Origin: Bacillus gobiensis
GTDB lineage: Bacteria; Bacillota; Bacilli; Bacillales; Bacillaceae
Length of the DNA: 64,000 bases
Assembly (NCBI RefSeq): GCF_001278705.1
Contig: NZ_CP012600.1
Coordinates: 1,674,190 to 1,738,189 of the forward strand
Reading direction: 5' to 3'
Both the position numbers and the translations under genes were made by a program. The notes under the pieces were generated by a model, which was given only the letters and a program-made list of their open reading frames with translations, searched no databases and was not told the origin of the DNA. Each line of letters begins with the position of its first letter. Position 1 is the stretch's first letter. Of this stretch, positions 6,940-14,899 are shown in pieces.

Positions 6940-7977
6940 TTATAATTCATTCATCATGTGATACATTGGCAAAAGCATTGACAAATAAACAACAACAATC
7001 ATGAATCCGACAAATCCGTAAATAGCGGGCTGAAGAATACTGGACCATTTTTCCGCTTTCCTTTCCAGCCGCTCGAGTAAAAATTGGCTGTAGGTGAATA
7101 ACTCACGATCAAGCTGGCCATTGATTTGGCCATGCTTAACTACTTTTGAGAGGTCTTTTTCATAGTACGGATGATCTTTTAGCAATTGGCCGATATCTTC
7201 TCCATGCTTTAATCTTTGAATAAACGTTTCAGCTTCTTCCTGATAAAAAGGCAAAAATGATTGATCCCGGAACGCTTTAAGGCTGTCATAAATAGATAAT
7301 CCCGATTTCAGTAAGTTGCTAAGCTGGAGCGAGAAAAAATAGCTATTAAGCAGAAGGATTTGATTTCCCCAAAAAGGAAACTTAATGAGAAGGGCCATTT
7401 TTGCCGATGGTGTTCGATGACGAAAGACAAAAAAATAATAGACCACACAATATGCGATCAGAATCGTAAAAAGAAGTAATACATACTTTAAGCTGCTAAA
7501 AAATGCAAATAGAAATGTAATTCCAAATGATGCGTCCAAATTCATGGATTGATAGATGCTTGAAAACTGGGGAACAATAACTGCTTGGATGATGTATAAC
7601 ATGATCGCCACGACAAAAATAAGAAACAACGGGTATTTTGCCACTCTCTTAAATTTCTCAGCTTGAGATACCCTTCGATATAGAAGGTCTCCGCTTTGTT
7701 TTAACGCAAATGATAAATTTCCGTGCTGCTCGGCAAAATAATGAATGCTGATGACATCTCTTTGAAATCCAATTGTCTCTAGAACCTTGTAAAACGGGTC
7801 ACCTGTCGTTAGCTGTTTAATGCCTTCGTCAATGTGCTTTTGCTGATGCGGGTTCAATTGCAGGTAGATAAACGATAATGCTTCTAATAAAGTGTATCCC
7901 TTTTCAATCATTTCCCCTGTTCGTTTTAAGAAAAAAGCCTGCTCGTTGATTGACCACTTACTATTATTCCACTTCAT
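6940..7977 (-). CDS. comGB: Competence type II secretion-like membrane platform ComGB
   Basis: A 345-residue GspF/PilC-family membrane protein. It has two homologous cytoplasmic four-helix domains (about residues 10-115 and 205-315) and three hydrophobic stretches near 117-137, 160-195 and 320-342. It forms the inner-membrane platform on which ComGA drives pseudopilus assembly. It overlaps comGA by 14 bases. Length matches the family. Confidence 0.93.
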   Translation of the reverse strand: MKWNNSKWSINEQAFFLKRTGEMIEKGYTLLEALSFIYLQLNPHQQKHIDEGIKQLTTGDPFYKVLETIGFQRDVISIHYFAEQHGNLSFALKQSGDLLYRRVSQAEKFKRVAKYPLFLIFVVAIMLYIIQAVIVPQFSSIYQSMNLDASFGITFLFAFFSSLKYVLLLFTILIAYCVVYYFFVFRHRTPSAKMALLIKFPFWGNQILLLNSYFFSLQLSNLLKSGLSIYDSLKAFRDQSFLPFYQEEAETFIQRLKHGEDIGQLLKDHPYYEKDLSKVVKHGQINGQLDRELFTYSQFLLERLERKAEKWSSILQPAIYGFVGFMIVVVYLSMLLPMYHMMNEL

Positions 7978-9034
7978 GAAGCACCCAGCGAAAGTACGTT
8001 TTATCAGTCAGATAGCCGAGAGCAACACCCTTTTGCATCAGCCTTTTTAAAGTGACGTAGTGATGGACTGCATGCTCCCCCTGCGCTTCTTTCATACATA
8101 AACTGAGGCTTTTCCCATACAAAAGCTCATATACGCTTGCCCTTCTCGTATTTCTTAAAAGCTTACAATAAACAGAGCACGGCTTCTCTGTACAATATGG
8201 ACAACGTAAATCAACCAGGCGCTGTGCGGCAACGGCGATTAAGGTTTGTTCAATTTCCGACAGCTTAATTCCGAATTCAAGCAGCCTGTAGATGGCACCC
8301 TTTGCGTCTTTTGTATGCATTGTACTGAGGACAAGATGACCGGTTAGAGCCGCACGTATTGCTATCTTCGCCGTTTCAGCGTCTCTGATTTCGCCGAGAA
8401 TAATCATATCTGGATCGTGTCTCAGAATCGCTTTTAACCCGGAAGCATAGGTAATTCCCGCCTTTTCATTTACCTGTACCTGCAGAATATCCTCACTTTT
8501 CGTTTCTACAGGATCCTCAAGTGTAATAATATTCCGGTTGAAATTCTCTTTCGCGTAACGGATTAATGAGTAAAGGGTCGTCGATTTCCCAGAGCCTGTC
8601 GGACCGGTAAATAAAAATAGTCCATGAGAATGATTTAATAATGATAAAATTTTAGCGGTCGAAGAAGAAAACAAAGACAGCTTATTGAGAGGCGGTATCC
8701 GTTCTTGAGGAAGTACGCGTATAACCAGACTCTCATCATAGACAGTAGGCAAAGTCGAGAGCCGTAAATGAACCGACGCATCCTCCCTTTTTACAGATAA
8801 CGAGCCATTTTGGGGCTTCCTTCTTTCACCAATATCCATAGAAGCAAGGAACTTGAAATGGGAGATCAGCCGATGGCTCTCCTCTCGTTTCATCTTTTTC
8901 ATGCGAATTAAGTCATCATCGATTCGATAATGAACTACCGCATCCTTTTCCCTCGGCACGATGTGAATATCTGAAGCTCGCAGCTTGCACGCTTCATCAA
9001 TTAAGCGATCACTTAACGTTTCAATTTCATACAA
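7964..9034 (-). CDS. comGA: Competence ATPase ComGA
   Basis: A GspE/PilB-type traffic ATPase of 356 residues. Motifs: KASDIHIVPRE-like N-domain (here RASDIHIVPREKDAVVH), Walker A FTGPTGSGKSTT, Asp box TLEDPVE, Walker B DMIILGEIRD, His box STMHTKDA, and a C-terminal cysteine cluster CPYCTEKPCSVYC. The start is the TTG at 9034: AAAGGAGG then has eight bases of spacing and the protein begins MYEIETLSDRL, in line with B. subtilis MDSIEKVSKNL. A GTG at 9040 is too close to the ribosome binding site. First gene of the comG operon. ComGA also arrests growth in competent B. subtilis cells. Confidence 0.95.
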   Translation of the reverse strand: MYEIETLSDRLIDEACKLRASDIHIVPREKDAVVHYRIDDDLIRMKKMKREESHRLISHFKFLASMDIGERRKPQNGSLSVKREDASVHLRLSTLPTVYDESLVIRVLPQERIPPLNKLSLFSSSTAKILSLLNHSHGLFLFTGPTGSGKSTTLYSLIRYAKENFNRNIITLEDPVETKSEDILQVQVNEKAGITYASGLKAILRHDPDMIILGEIRDAETAKIAIRAALTGHLVLSTMHTKDAKGAIYRLLEFGIKLSEIEQTLIAVAAQRLVDLRCPYCTEKPCSVYCKLLRNTRRASVYELLYGKSLSLCMKEAQGEHAVHHYVTLKRLMQKGVALGYLTDKTYFRWVLHEVE

Positions 9035-9060
9035 AAGCACTGCCTCCTTTCTATGAGAGC

Positions 9061-9089
9061 AGTGTAATCCAACAGAGGTTTTCCATCAA
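9061..9089 (-). promoter_or_regulatory. SigA-type promoter of the comG operon
   Basis: Minus-strand TTGATG (9089..9084) and TACACT (9066..9061) are separated by exactly 17 bases. The predicted start near 9054 leaves about 20 bases of leader, ending in the AAAGGAGG of comGA. Confidence 0.6.
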
Positions 9090-9094
9090 ATCAA

Positions 9095-9151
9095 AAAATC
9101 ATCAATTTCCAGCCAAATAATAAGAAATCTCGTGTGGTAAAATGTCTGCTT
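9095..9151. promoter_or_regulatory. Degenerate ComK box upstream of comGA
   Basis: The ComK target is two AAAA-N5-TTTT boxes 8, 18 or 31 bp apart. AAAA-N5-AATT at 9095..9107 and AAAA-N5-GCTT at 9139..9151 are separated by exactly 31 bases and lie just upstream of the comG -35. A perfect single box AAAA-AATCA-TTTT is at 9180..9192. Both members of the spaced pair have only two of four T, so the call is moderate. Confidence 0.4.
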
Positions 9152-9207
9152 TAGCAAAACCGACACAGCGTATCCAATCAAAAAATCATTTTCTATTCAC
9201 GACAAAA

Positions 9208-9236
9208 AAGAGGATGGGTCATATCCCCATCCTCTC
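9208..9236 (-). terminator. Terminator after the 23-residue ORF, before comG
   Basis: Minus-strand GAGGATGGG and CCCATCCTC form a 9-bp stem, followed by a T run at 9209..9204. It insulates comG from upstream transcription. Confidence 0.85.
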
Positions 9237-9254
9237 TCCGTCGTCTGTTATATG

Positions 9255-9326
9255 TTAAAACAAGAAATTAATGATCGCCCCAATTACGACAATGGCGCCA
9301 ATAATCATAAGAATCGTCCGAATCAT
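9255..9326 (-). CDS. Very small membrane peptide (23 aa)
   Basis: ATG at 9326 with a strong AAGGAGG eight bases upstream encodes MIRTILMIIGAIVVIGAIIN then FLF and stop. It is one hydrophobic helix with an arginine near the N-terminus, so it should span the membrane once. A good terminator follows about 20 bases later, giving it the look of a complete monocistronic unit. I do not know its function. It could be a regulatory membrane micropeptide. Confidence 0.6.
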   Translation of the reverse strand: MIRTILMIIGAIVVIGAIINFLF

Positions 9327-9713
9327 TCAATCGTCCTCCTTCAAAGGTTTACTCTTAACTTTCCCAAAAATGAAAAGTTCATAAACAAACCGATGTTTTA
9401 TGAAAGTGCACATTAAATGATTTAAACCGATAAAATGCTGCTATCTAACAATTTATAAAGGATGAGTAAGCTTATAGTTGTTGAATTGTGTTACAAAAAA
9501 ATTTCCAATTGAATGAACGACTAATGTGATAGGTGAAACAAACAAAATCTATAAATTGTTTCATTATAATAAAGTCGTTTAATTTAAGGTCCATGTGTGG
9601 AACAAAAGGGATTTCTTATTTGTATATCGAAGTTAATCATAGAATATAATCATCTTCAGCGATTGGGAAAAAGATTTTCTTATTTCTAAAGGAATGAGGT
9701 GAAGGGTGAAGCA
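9327..9713. other. Gene-free stretch with an inverted repeat beside a -10 box
   Basis: No gene is seen. TGAAACAA (9534..9541) and TTGTTTCA (9556..9563) form a perfect 8-bp inverted repeat with a 14-base spacer, directly followed by TATAAT (9565..9570). That layout suits an operator-controlled promoter pointing toward the DUF4937 gene, though no good -35 is visible. Confidence 0.35.
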
Positions 9714-9986
9714 ATGATAATTAAAAAAATTTCATGCAAAGTTAAAGAAGATCAGATAGAGAACTTCACTAAGTATCAGAGTCAATGGCAATCTATTAAT
9801 GACATTGAGGGATTCTTAGGACAAATTGGTGGTTGGGATAATAAAGAACCGTTAACAGCTTGTATCTTCTCTTTTTGGGAAAGTCTAACCGCTTATCAAT
9901 TTTTTATGGATGAGATGCACGATCAAATTTTCTTAAATTCTGGACAAGAACATACCTATACTTCTATCAATGTTTCCCAGATTTGA
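9714..9986 (+). CDS. DUF4937 (YdbC-like) small protein
   Basis: A 90-residue cytoplasmic protein resembling the N-terminal half of B. subtilis YdbC: MIIKKISCKVKEDQIENF against MLIKWISCKVKEGKLNRF, then GGWD and MDEMHDQIF...GQEHTYTSI. The fold is expected to be a dimeric alpha/beta barrel of the monooxygenase-like kind; no catalytic role is known. It is half the length of YdbC, so it is a single-domain version. The ATG at 9714 with AAGGG upstream is preferred over a GTG at 9699 because it aligns with the YdbC start. Confidence 0.75.
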   Translation: MIIKKISCKVKEDQIENFTKYQSQWQSINDIEGFLGQIGGWDNKEPLTACIFSFWESLTAYQFFMDEMHDQIFLNSGQEHTYTSINVSQI

Positions 9987-10298
9987 TAAAAACTGCAACA
10001 CCTAAACAAGATGTTATTCAGCTTACCTGACAACAATTTAGCCCATAAAATTAACATACAGGATTTTTGAACTCACTGATGAATAATTGAAACGAATATA
10101 CTATACTCATTTTAAGTTTTGCCGTTAACGGGCTCGATTGTGGATTAACATCTGGTTTTTAAATGTAGTGTAATGTTTTCAACCAAAAAAAGGCTGATTC
10201 CGATCAAAAAGTAGGAGTTTTTGGCATTTAAATGAACTTAGAGAAATTACTAAACTATTGTTGCTTATTCAAGAAAAGCATCCGTTTGTTGAGTAGAA
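9987..10298. other. Non-coding stretch, possible degenerate dispersed repeat
   Basis: No gene, RNA or strong promoter is seen. The part from about 10080 to 10290 (with GCCGTTAACGGGCTCGATTG at 10121..10140) resembles, from memory, a family of intergenic repeats found in several Bacillus genomes. I cannot confirm this from a single copy. Confidence 0.25.
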
Positions 10299-10763
10299 CT
10301 ATTTTACTTCTAGAACGAAAGCATAGAAAGCATCACCGTTAGACACATTCGATTCTTTTTCATCCATCCACCCTACTCGATATGAATAATAATAGACACC
10401 TTTTTGCATAGGAGCCGTTATCTGATTATCTTTCACCACTACATCGGATTCTTTGTTGTCATTTATCTTTACCACATTCATTTCATTTGGTTTAGGTTCA
10501 TAATTCATCATGAAAGATATTGTTTCACCAGGTTTTACCCCGATAGGCTTTTTCCCCTCCAACAGTTTAATAGGTCCGGCAGTATCAACGCAGGTACTTT
10601 TCCCAAATCCTCCCCAACAATAAGAGCCAAGTATCGTTTCATACGTTTCATTTTCAATCTCGATCAAGACTTTTGGAGGTTTTTCTCCAGACATCTCATT
10701 GTTAGAACACCCTATTAGATTACATCCAGTAAGAATGACAAAGGCAACCAACCATCTATTCAT
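10299..10763 (-). CDS. Putative lipoprotein, function unknown
   Basis: A 154-residue protein with a lipoprotein signal peptide: MNRWLVAFVILTGCNLIGCS offers two candidate lipobox cysteines, C14 (LTGC) and C19 (LIGC). The mature part is beta-rich, with a cysteine pair in SYCWGGFGKSTC. It contains the phrases GVKPGETISF and YYYSYRVGWMD, typical of small extracellular beta-sandwich lipoproteins in Bacillus. Likely anchored on the outer face of the membrane. It stands alone with long non-coding flanks. I do not recognise a named family. Confidence 0.7.
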   Translation of the reverse strand: MNRWLVAFVILTGCNLIGCSNNEMSGEKPPKVLIEIENETYETILGSYCWGGFGKSTCVDTAGPIKLLEGKKPIGVKPGETISFMMNYEPKPNEMNVVKINDNKESDVVVKDNQITAPMQKGVYYYSYRVGWMDEKESNVSNGDAFYAFVLEVK

Positions 10764-11323
10764 TTAGACACCCCGTTACAACTGTATTAAGTCATTTCTA
10801 CAAACACCACGCTACCTCCTCGTTCAACTAAACTCCCTATCCCGTTAGTTCAATAACGCATGCCCTTACTTTTCTTCCAATTCAAAAATTTTATCCCACT
10901 CTATTCTACAAGCTGCAGCAAGTATTTTAGGATCGTATTTCTGGCCATTTTAAAAAACTGTCTTATTCATTATTATTTATCTTTCAACAATAATTTAAAG
11001 ACTTAATTCAGTAGCATGTAGCTCATTAAAATAGCACATTCATTTCTTTAAGAACTACAGAAACGACTTTATTGTTGTTTATTTTCAGGAAAATAAGTAT
11101 AGGATAAAGAAAATTAAAAACATCTATTTTTTGAACCGTTCCATTTCCGAGAGGTGTTATGTGTTTAGGGAATTAAGATTAAACTTCTTTATTGTATGTG
11201 AACTTAAATACCCTAAAAATCCGTGCAATATTATCGATACGGACCAATCTTTGATTTCCTCCTATTCAGTTGGATTGATCAGTCGTTTTTAGAAACTTAA
11301 TTACATAGACGAATAAACATAAA
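10764..11323. other. 560-base stretch without a recognisable gene
   Basis: Both strands are broken by stops. The only hint is a 27-codon open stretch on the minus strand (about 10949..10866) ending in KYDPKILAAACRIEWDKIFE, which faintly recalls the tail of an HD-GYP domain. It has no start and is treated as a possible relic. Confidence 0.3.
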
Positions 11324-11449
11324 CTAGAGGAGTGCCTGAATGATCCGAGTCACAAGGCTAATTGCAGGATTAAAATTTAACCCATAGATAATATGAGCTG
11401 CCGTATATAACCCAAGGACAAGAATAGAAATTTGAAGAAATTTTTTCAC
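11324..11449 (-). CDS. Small membrane protein (41 aa) downstream of the hydrolase gene
   Basis: GTG at 11449 with AAGGATG about ten bases upstream encodes 41 residues: KKFLQISILVLGLYTAAHII forms a membrane helix, followed by YGLNFNPAISLVTRIIQALL, which may be amphipathic. It starts 24 bases after the hydrolase stop codon on the same strand, so the two probably share a transcript. Function unknown. Confidence 0.5.
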   Translation of the reverse strand: MKKFLQISILVLGLYTAAHIIYGLNFNPAISLVTRIIQALL

Positions 11450-11473
11450 GCTTGTAACATCCTTTTAGCTTAT

Positions 11474-12469
11474 TTATTCGATATCTTTTCCTATATTTTT
11501 TTGAAGAAAAGAAATTGTGTCTGATGCGATCTTTTTTCTTTTAAGGACGATTCCGGCATGTCCGCAATTATAAATATATCTGGCAGGTCTGTCCCAGGAC
11601 TCCCATAAATGATTAGCATCCTCAAGATGAACATATTGATCATGTTTTGCAGATATCAATAATATCTTTTCCTTCCTGATTTTCGGTATCGCTTGGCTAG
11701 GTTCAGTGATCCTCCAATATCTGATTAAATCATTATAATTTATACCATGGTGTTCTAAATCTTCACGTATATATTTTCCGGGAATCGTATTCCATATCGA
11801 ATAAGAAAGACGGTTCGCGTAGAATATGGAAACTAAAGCATCGATCTCAGTCTCCAAAGTAGCTGTTAGGTTCGTAATAAAACCTCCTAAGCTAACTCCA
11901 ATCAAAATGACTGGTCCCTTTTTATTCGCTTTAATCCATTGTATGAGCGCTCGCAAATCAACAACGGACTGCTTAATAGATTGAACTGTCCGATAAATAT
12001 CAGCGCTTATCATATATTCTCCGCTATAAAGCGATTGACCTGGTTTTCTTTGAAAATGGTAAGGGAGTGTGAAGTAATACATATTCCATCTCATATCCCT
12101 CATTTCACTATGAAATATTTTCTTTATTCGATCCAGGGAGTCCATCCGCCAACCGTGTACAAAAATAATGTTAGGTGCAAATTCATTATTAGTTATGTAT
12201 AATTCGTCTTCAATATGATCGTTAGCAGAATCACCAGATGGAACTAAAGATACGAATGTGAATTTCCCGATTGCATAATCATTTTCTACCTCATCCATAT
12301 TTAAAGAAATCTCGGTTGTGTATGCGTTGTAGAAAGATTCTCTATCCATTGTTTCAGGTATCCAGTTGGAGAGAGGGGAATACTGAAACTTTTCACTTCG
12401 AGTCTTATGTAAATGATGTAAGGCGCAGCGATCTATTATCTTTGAAAAAATCAATTTCGTGTCCCTCAT
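11474..12469 (-). CDS. Alpha/beta hydrolase (ABHD18-like)
   Basis: A 331-residue alpha/beta hydrolase without signal peptide. Visible elements: oxyanion region IIFVHGWRMD, nucleophile elbow GVSLGG (serine), acid loop ISAKHDQYV (aspartate) and catalytic histidine in NCGHAGI. The triad is complete. The long N-terminal extension (about 100 residues) and LP-Y-FQRKPGQSLYSGEY loop recall the ABHD18 family. The substrate is unknown. The start has only a weak ribosome binding site. The 41-residue membrane ORF follows directly. The locus is absent from this place in B. subtilis. Confidence 0.8.
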   Translation of the reverse strand: MRDTKLIFSKIIDRCALHHLHKTRSEKFQYSPLSNWIPETMDRESFYNAYTTEISLNMDEVENDYAIGKFTFVSLVPSGDSANDHIEDELYITNNEFAPNIIFVHGWRMDSLDRIKKIFHSEMRDMRWNMYYFTLPYHFQRKPGQSLYSGEYMISADIYRTVQSIKQSVVDLRALIQWIKANKKGPVILIGVSLGGFITNLTATLETEIDALVSIFYANRLSYSIWNTIPGKYIREDLEHHGINYNDLIRYWRITEPSQAIPKIRKEKILLISAKHDQYVHLEDANHLWESWDRPARYIYNCGHAGIVLKRKKIASDTISFLQKNIGKDIE

Positions 12470-12525
12470 TCAGATGATTTCTTTATTCAAATAAGCTTTT
12501 GAACTCGCAAGTTATTTTTTCAAAC

Positions 12526-12560
12526 GATCAGGTCCCTAAAGCTTCCCGAGCGACCTGATC
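12526..12560 (-). terminator. Terminator-like hairpin after the uvrA fragment
   Basis: GATCAGGTC (12526..12534) and GACCTGATC (12552..12560) form a perfect 9-bp stem between the uvrA-like fragment and the hydrolase gene. The T run on the minus strand is short (GTTTG), so termination may be weak. Confidence 0.55.
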
Positions 12561-12564
12561 ATTC

Positions 12565-13278
12565 CTAATTATATGAATTTTTTTTAAATAGAAATTTGCC
12601 AGTGAACGATTCTTTCACTGAAGCTACGTCATCCGGCGTATCGCTAGCAACTAGCCTTCCACCAGACGTTCCGCCGCCGGGACCCATGTCTATTACCCAA
12701 TCAGCGGCAGCGATTAAGTCCGTATTATATTCGATCATGATTAACGTATTGCCTGCATCAACAAGTTTATTCAACAGCAGATGCAAATTTTGAACATCAA
12801 GTGGATGCAAACCGGCAGATGGCTCATCGAGCAGGTACAAGGTATGACCGCCGGTGGATGCACTCAGCTCTTTCGCAAGCTTTAAACGCTGTCCTTCCCC
12901 GCCGGAAAGGGTCGTCACCGACTGACCCCAATGTAAATAACCGAGTCCAACTTCACATAATAACTTTAGAAGTTTTGTTATTTTCTTTTGTTCAGTAAAC
13001 ATGAAAAGACTCTCTTCAATGCTTAGCTCAAGTATATCTGAAATTGTATGATCTTGATAGGTAACTTCTAAGTCTTCTTGATTAAATCTTTTGGCATGGC
13101 AATCCGGGCAGACGACGTTCAAATGAGAGAGAAAGTGCATATCCACTGCTACTTGTCCCAAACCTTCGCACCTCTTGCATCTACCTCCAGCAGTATTAAA
13201 GGAAAAGTGATTCGCCTTTAACCCTTTCTCCTTTGCTTCAGGCAATGCCGCAAATGTCTTACGTAAAAGAGTGTACAA
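12565..13278 (-). pseudogene. 5'-truncated UvrA-like ABC ATPase
   Basis: The 237 residues correspond only to the C-terminal third of a UvrA-type protein. Present: a zinc motif (GRCKRCEG ... CPDCHAKRF), the ABC signature LSGGEGQRLKLAKEL, Walker B LYLLDEPSAGLHP and the distal ADWVIDMGPGGG. Missing: the whole first ATPase half and the second Walker A. The frame opens at a TTG (13278) with no ribosome binding site, two codons after an in-frame TAA. It is therefore the remains of a short UvrA2/DrrC-like protein, a class tied to drug or lesion resistance. It faces away from the MerR gene at 13506. Confidence 0.85.
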
Positions 13279-13395
13279 GTTAACTTAAGTGGAGACGTTT
13301 GATCGCTGCATCGTGAAAGGGGCGATTGATTGACGGTTATCATTTTTTGAATAGCTTCAAGACCTGTGATTGAATTGATTTTGTTATATAAGCTC

Positions 13396-13412
13396 CTTTT
13401 TCCAGGAAAAAG
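13396..13412. promoter_or_regulatory. Palindrome between the uvrA fragment and the merR gene
   Basis: CTTTTTCC-A-GGAAAAAG is a perfect 8-bp inverted repeat about 95 bases before the MerR-type gene. A second, weaker pair ACCT-N9-AGGT follows at 13413..13429. MerR proteins bind such palindromes in promoters, so this may be the regulator's operator, left behind when the divergent target gene lost its 5' part. Confidence 0.4.
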
Positions 13413-13505
13413 ACCTACTGCTTTAAGGTTTTTTTATAATGTTTTGCCTAAAGATATATGCTTTTGATATAGTAAACGAATCGATACTTAGGAGGGGGGC
13501 ATGAA

Positions 13506-14210
13506 ATGAGATACTTCAAGCCTATCGAAATTGCGAGAGAACTCCACATTAGTACGAGCGCATTACGACATTATGAATCATGGGGAGTCGTTCCTGCCCC
13601 TGCACGTGCAGCCAATGGCTACCGCCTTTATACAAAGGTACATTTGGCATATTTTCGCTGCCTGCGCACCATGTTTCAAGGGTTTGGTGTTGCGGTTACC
13701 TGCGAGGTTCTGCGAAACATTCAAAACGCTGATATAGACGCTGCATTCTGGCTTATAAACAAGGAGCAGACCAGCCTTCAGAATGAAAAAGCCGCAGCAG
13801 ATAAGACGCTTGAGCTACTGAAAAACCTCAAGCTTCCGCCCTTAGCAAATAAAAAGCTTAAAAAACTCATGACGATTGGCGAAGCTGCCGCATTCACAGG
13901 TGTCACAACATCGGCTATTCGCCATTGGGAGAAAGAAGGATTGCTCATACCGGAGCGAGATCCGGAGAATGGCTATCGTCTGTTTACACCGTTGCATACT
14001 CGGAAAATTCTTCTCATTCGCACGTTGCGAAACTCCGTTTATTTTTTAAAGAATATGAAGGAAATTGTACAGGCTGTGGAACATCAAAGCATCAAGGAAG
14101 TAAAAAAAGTCACGGAAAATGCGCTCCAAATCATCCATGAGCGCAATCGTCACCAGTTTCGCGGAATACACCAGTTAATCGAGCTTTGTGAGGTACTTGA
14201 GCTTATGTAA
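13506..14210 (+). CDS. Tandem-domain MerR-family transcriptional regulator
   Basis: A 234-residue protein with two complete MerR helix-turn-helix wings: residues 4-72 (KPIEIARELHISTSALRHYESWGVV...GYRLY) and 124-190 (TIGEAAAFTGVTTSAIRHWEKEGLL...GYRLF). Each is followed by a helical segment. There is no large ligand-binding domain, so the protein may act as a monomer with an internal pair of DNA-binding units. A very strong GGAGGGGGG ribosome binding site precedes the ATG. It is divergent from the truncated UvrA-like gene, which was probably its target. Codon use looks like its neighbours. Confidence 0.85.
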   Translation: MRYFKPIEIARELHISTSALRHYESWGVVPAPARAANGYRLYTKVHLAYFRCLRTMFQGFGVAVTCEVLRNIQNADIDAAFWLINKEQTSLQNEKAAADKTLELLKNLKLPPLANKKLKKLMTIGEAAAFTGVTTSAIRHWEKEGLLIPERDPENGYRLFTPLHTRKILLIRTLRNSVYFLKNMKEIVQAVEHQSIKEVKKVTENALQIIHERNRHQFRGIHQLIELCEVLELM

Positions 14211-14281
14211 CACGTATTTTTCCATATCAAGATTTAAGAAAAATGCAAAAGTCTAATTCTATAAGCTTTTATTATTAGTTT

Positions 14282-14490
14282 TTAAGGATTTTCTTTTTTT
14301 ATTATCAAAACCGTATTTGAAAAAAATATCCCTGCTGATAAACAAGCTGCAAAAACGATAAAATTATACCCGTAGAAGCCATACTCCCAATTAAGAATAT
14401 CCTCCCCGGCGCTGAGTGCTGACAGCAATAAAAGCATCCCTGTTAAAAAATATAAAATGGTTTTTCTAACACGACCTTACTGTATTTCAT
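14282..14490 (-). pseudogene. Small membrane protein gene with a probable frameshift
   Basis: ATG at 14490 begins MKYSKV and then runs into a stop in that frame. One frame over, the continuation RKTILYFLTGMLLLLSALSA and NWEYGFYGYNFIVFAACLSA, ending NTVLIIKKENP, is open to the TAA at 14284..14282. Joined, they make about 69 residues with two membrane helices and a plausible start. The shift lies near 14473. Translation might instead begin at the internal ATG 14437, but it lacks a ribosome binding site. Unknown family. Confidence 0.4.
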
Positions 14491-14575
14491 TTTCTAATTG
14501 GTGCAATAGTCATAAACTTCTATTTACCTTCGGTATGAGACACAGAGAAGTAAAAATTTATTTTTTCACATCACA

Positions 14576-14612
14576 AAAAAGCACCCAATGTGTAGTAAAC
14601 CATGGATGCTTA
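14576..14612 (-). terminator. Terminator retained after the decayed YkoS-like gene
   Basis: Minus-strand AAGCATCC and GGGTGCTT form an 8-bp stem followed by six T. It is a diverged copy of the terminator at 16211..16244. Confidence 0.7.
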
Positions 14613-14637
14613 CTATAATCTGTGAAAGCTCTTTTCA

Positions 14638-14800
14638 CTACTTCACCATATACAAATAAATTTTTCAATACAGCGAACCTTCATCAAACACTTTTTCCAG
14701 CGATAACTTATTATCTGCAGCAAATTCGATTGGTACAGCAGATAATATGTAACCTTCGTTTATTTCTATTAACTTTTTCTGTCTTCAAAACCAACGGTTC
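14638..14800 (-). pseudogene. Decayed 3' end of a second YkoS/DUF6044-like membrane gene
   Basis: Minus-strand translation gives GYILSAVPIEFAADNKLSLE, then KVFDEGSLY, a TGA, then KIYLYMVK and a stop. The intact gene at 16271..17971 ends KYILSAVPIENAAENLLSLE, KVFDEDSSYW, KIYLYRVE. The match is clear over about 37 residues, and a conserved tryptophan codon has become TGA. Only the last part of the gene remains; upstream similarity fades by about 14800. It was probably a tandem duplicate, with the kinase-like gene now lying between the copies. Confidence 0.8.
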
Positions 14801-14899
14801 GTCAAACATTGTCATAATGATTTTGATCTCGATTATCAAAAAAAGAAACTGCCCTGGCAATATCAGTTATTAGCAAATGCCTTTAAATCCCCACCATCG

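Noticed and set aside
10866-10949. HD-GYP C-terminal fragment on the minus strand
   Set aside because: Only 27 codons, no start, and weak similarity around KYDPK; mentioned as a possible relic but not called a gene.
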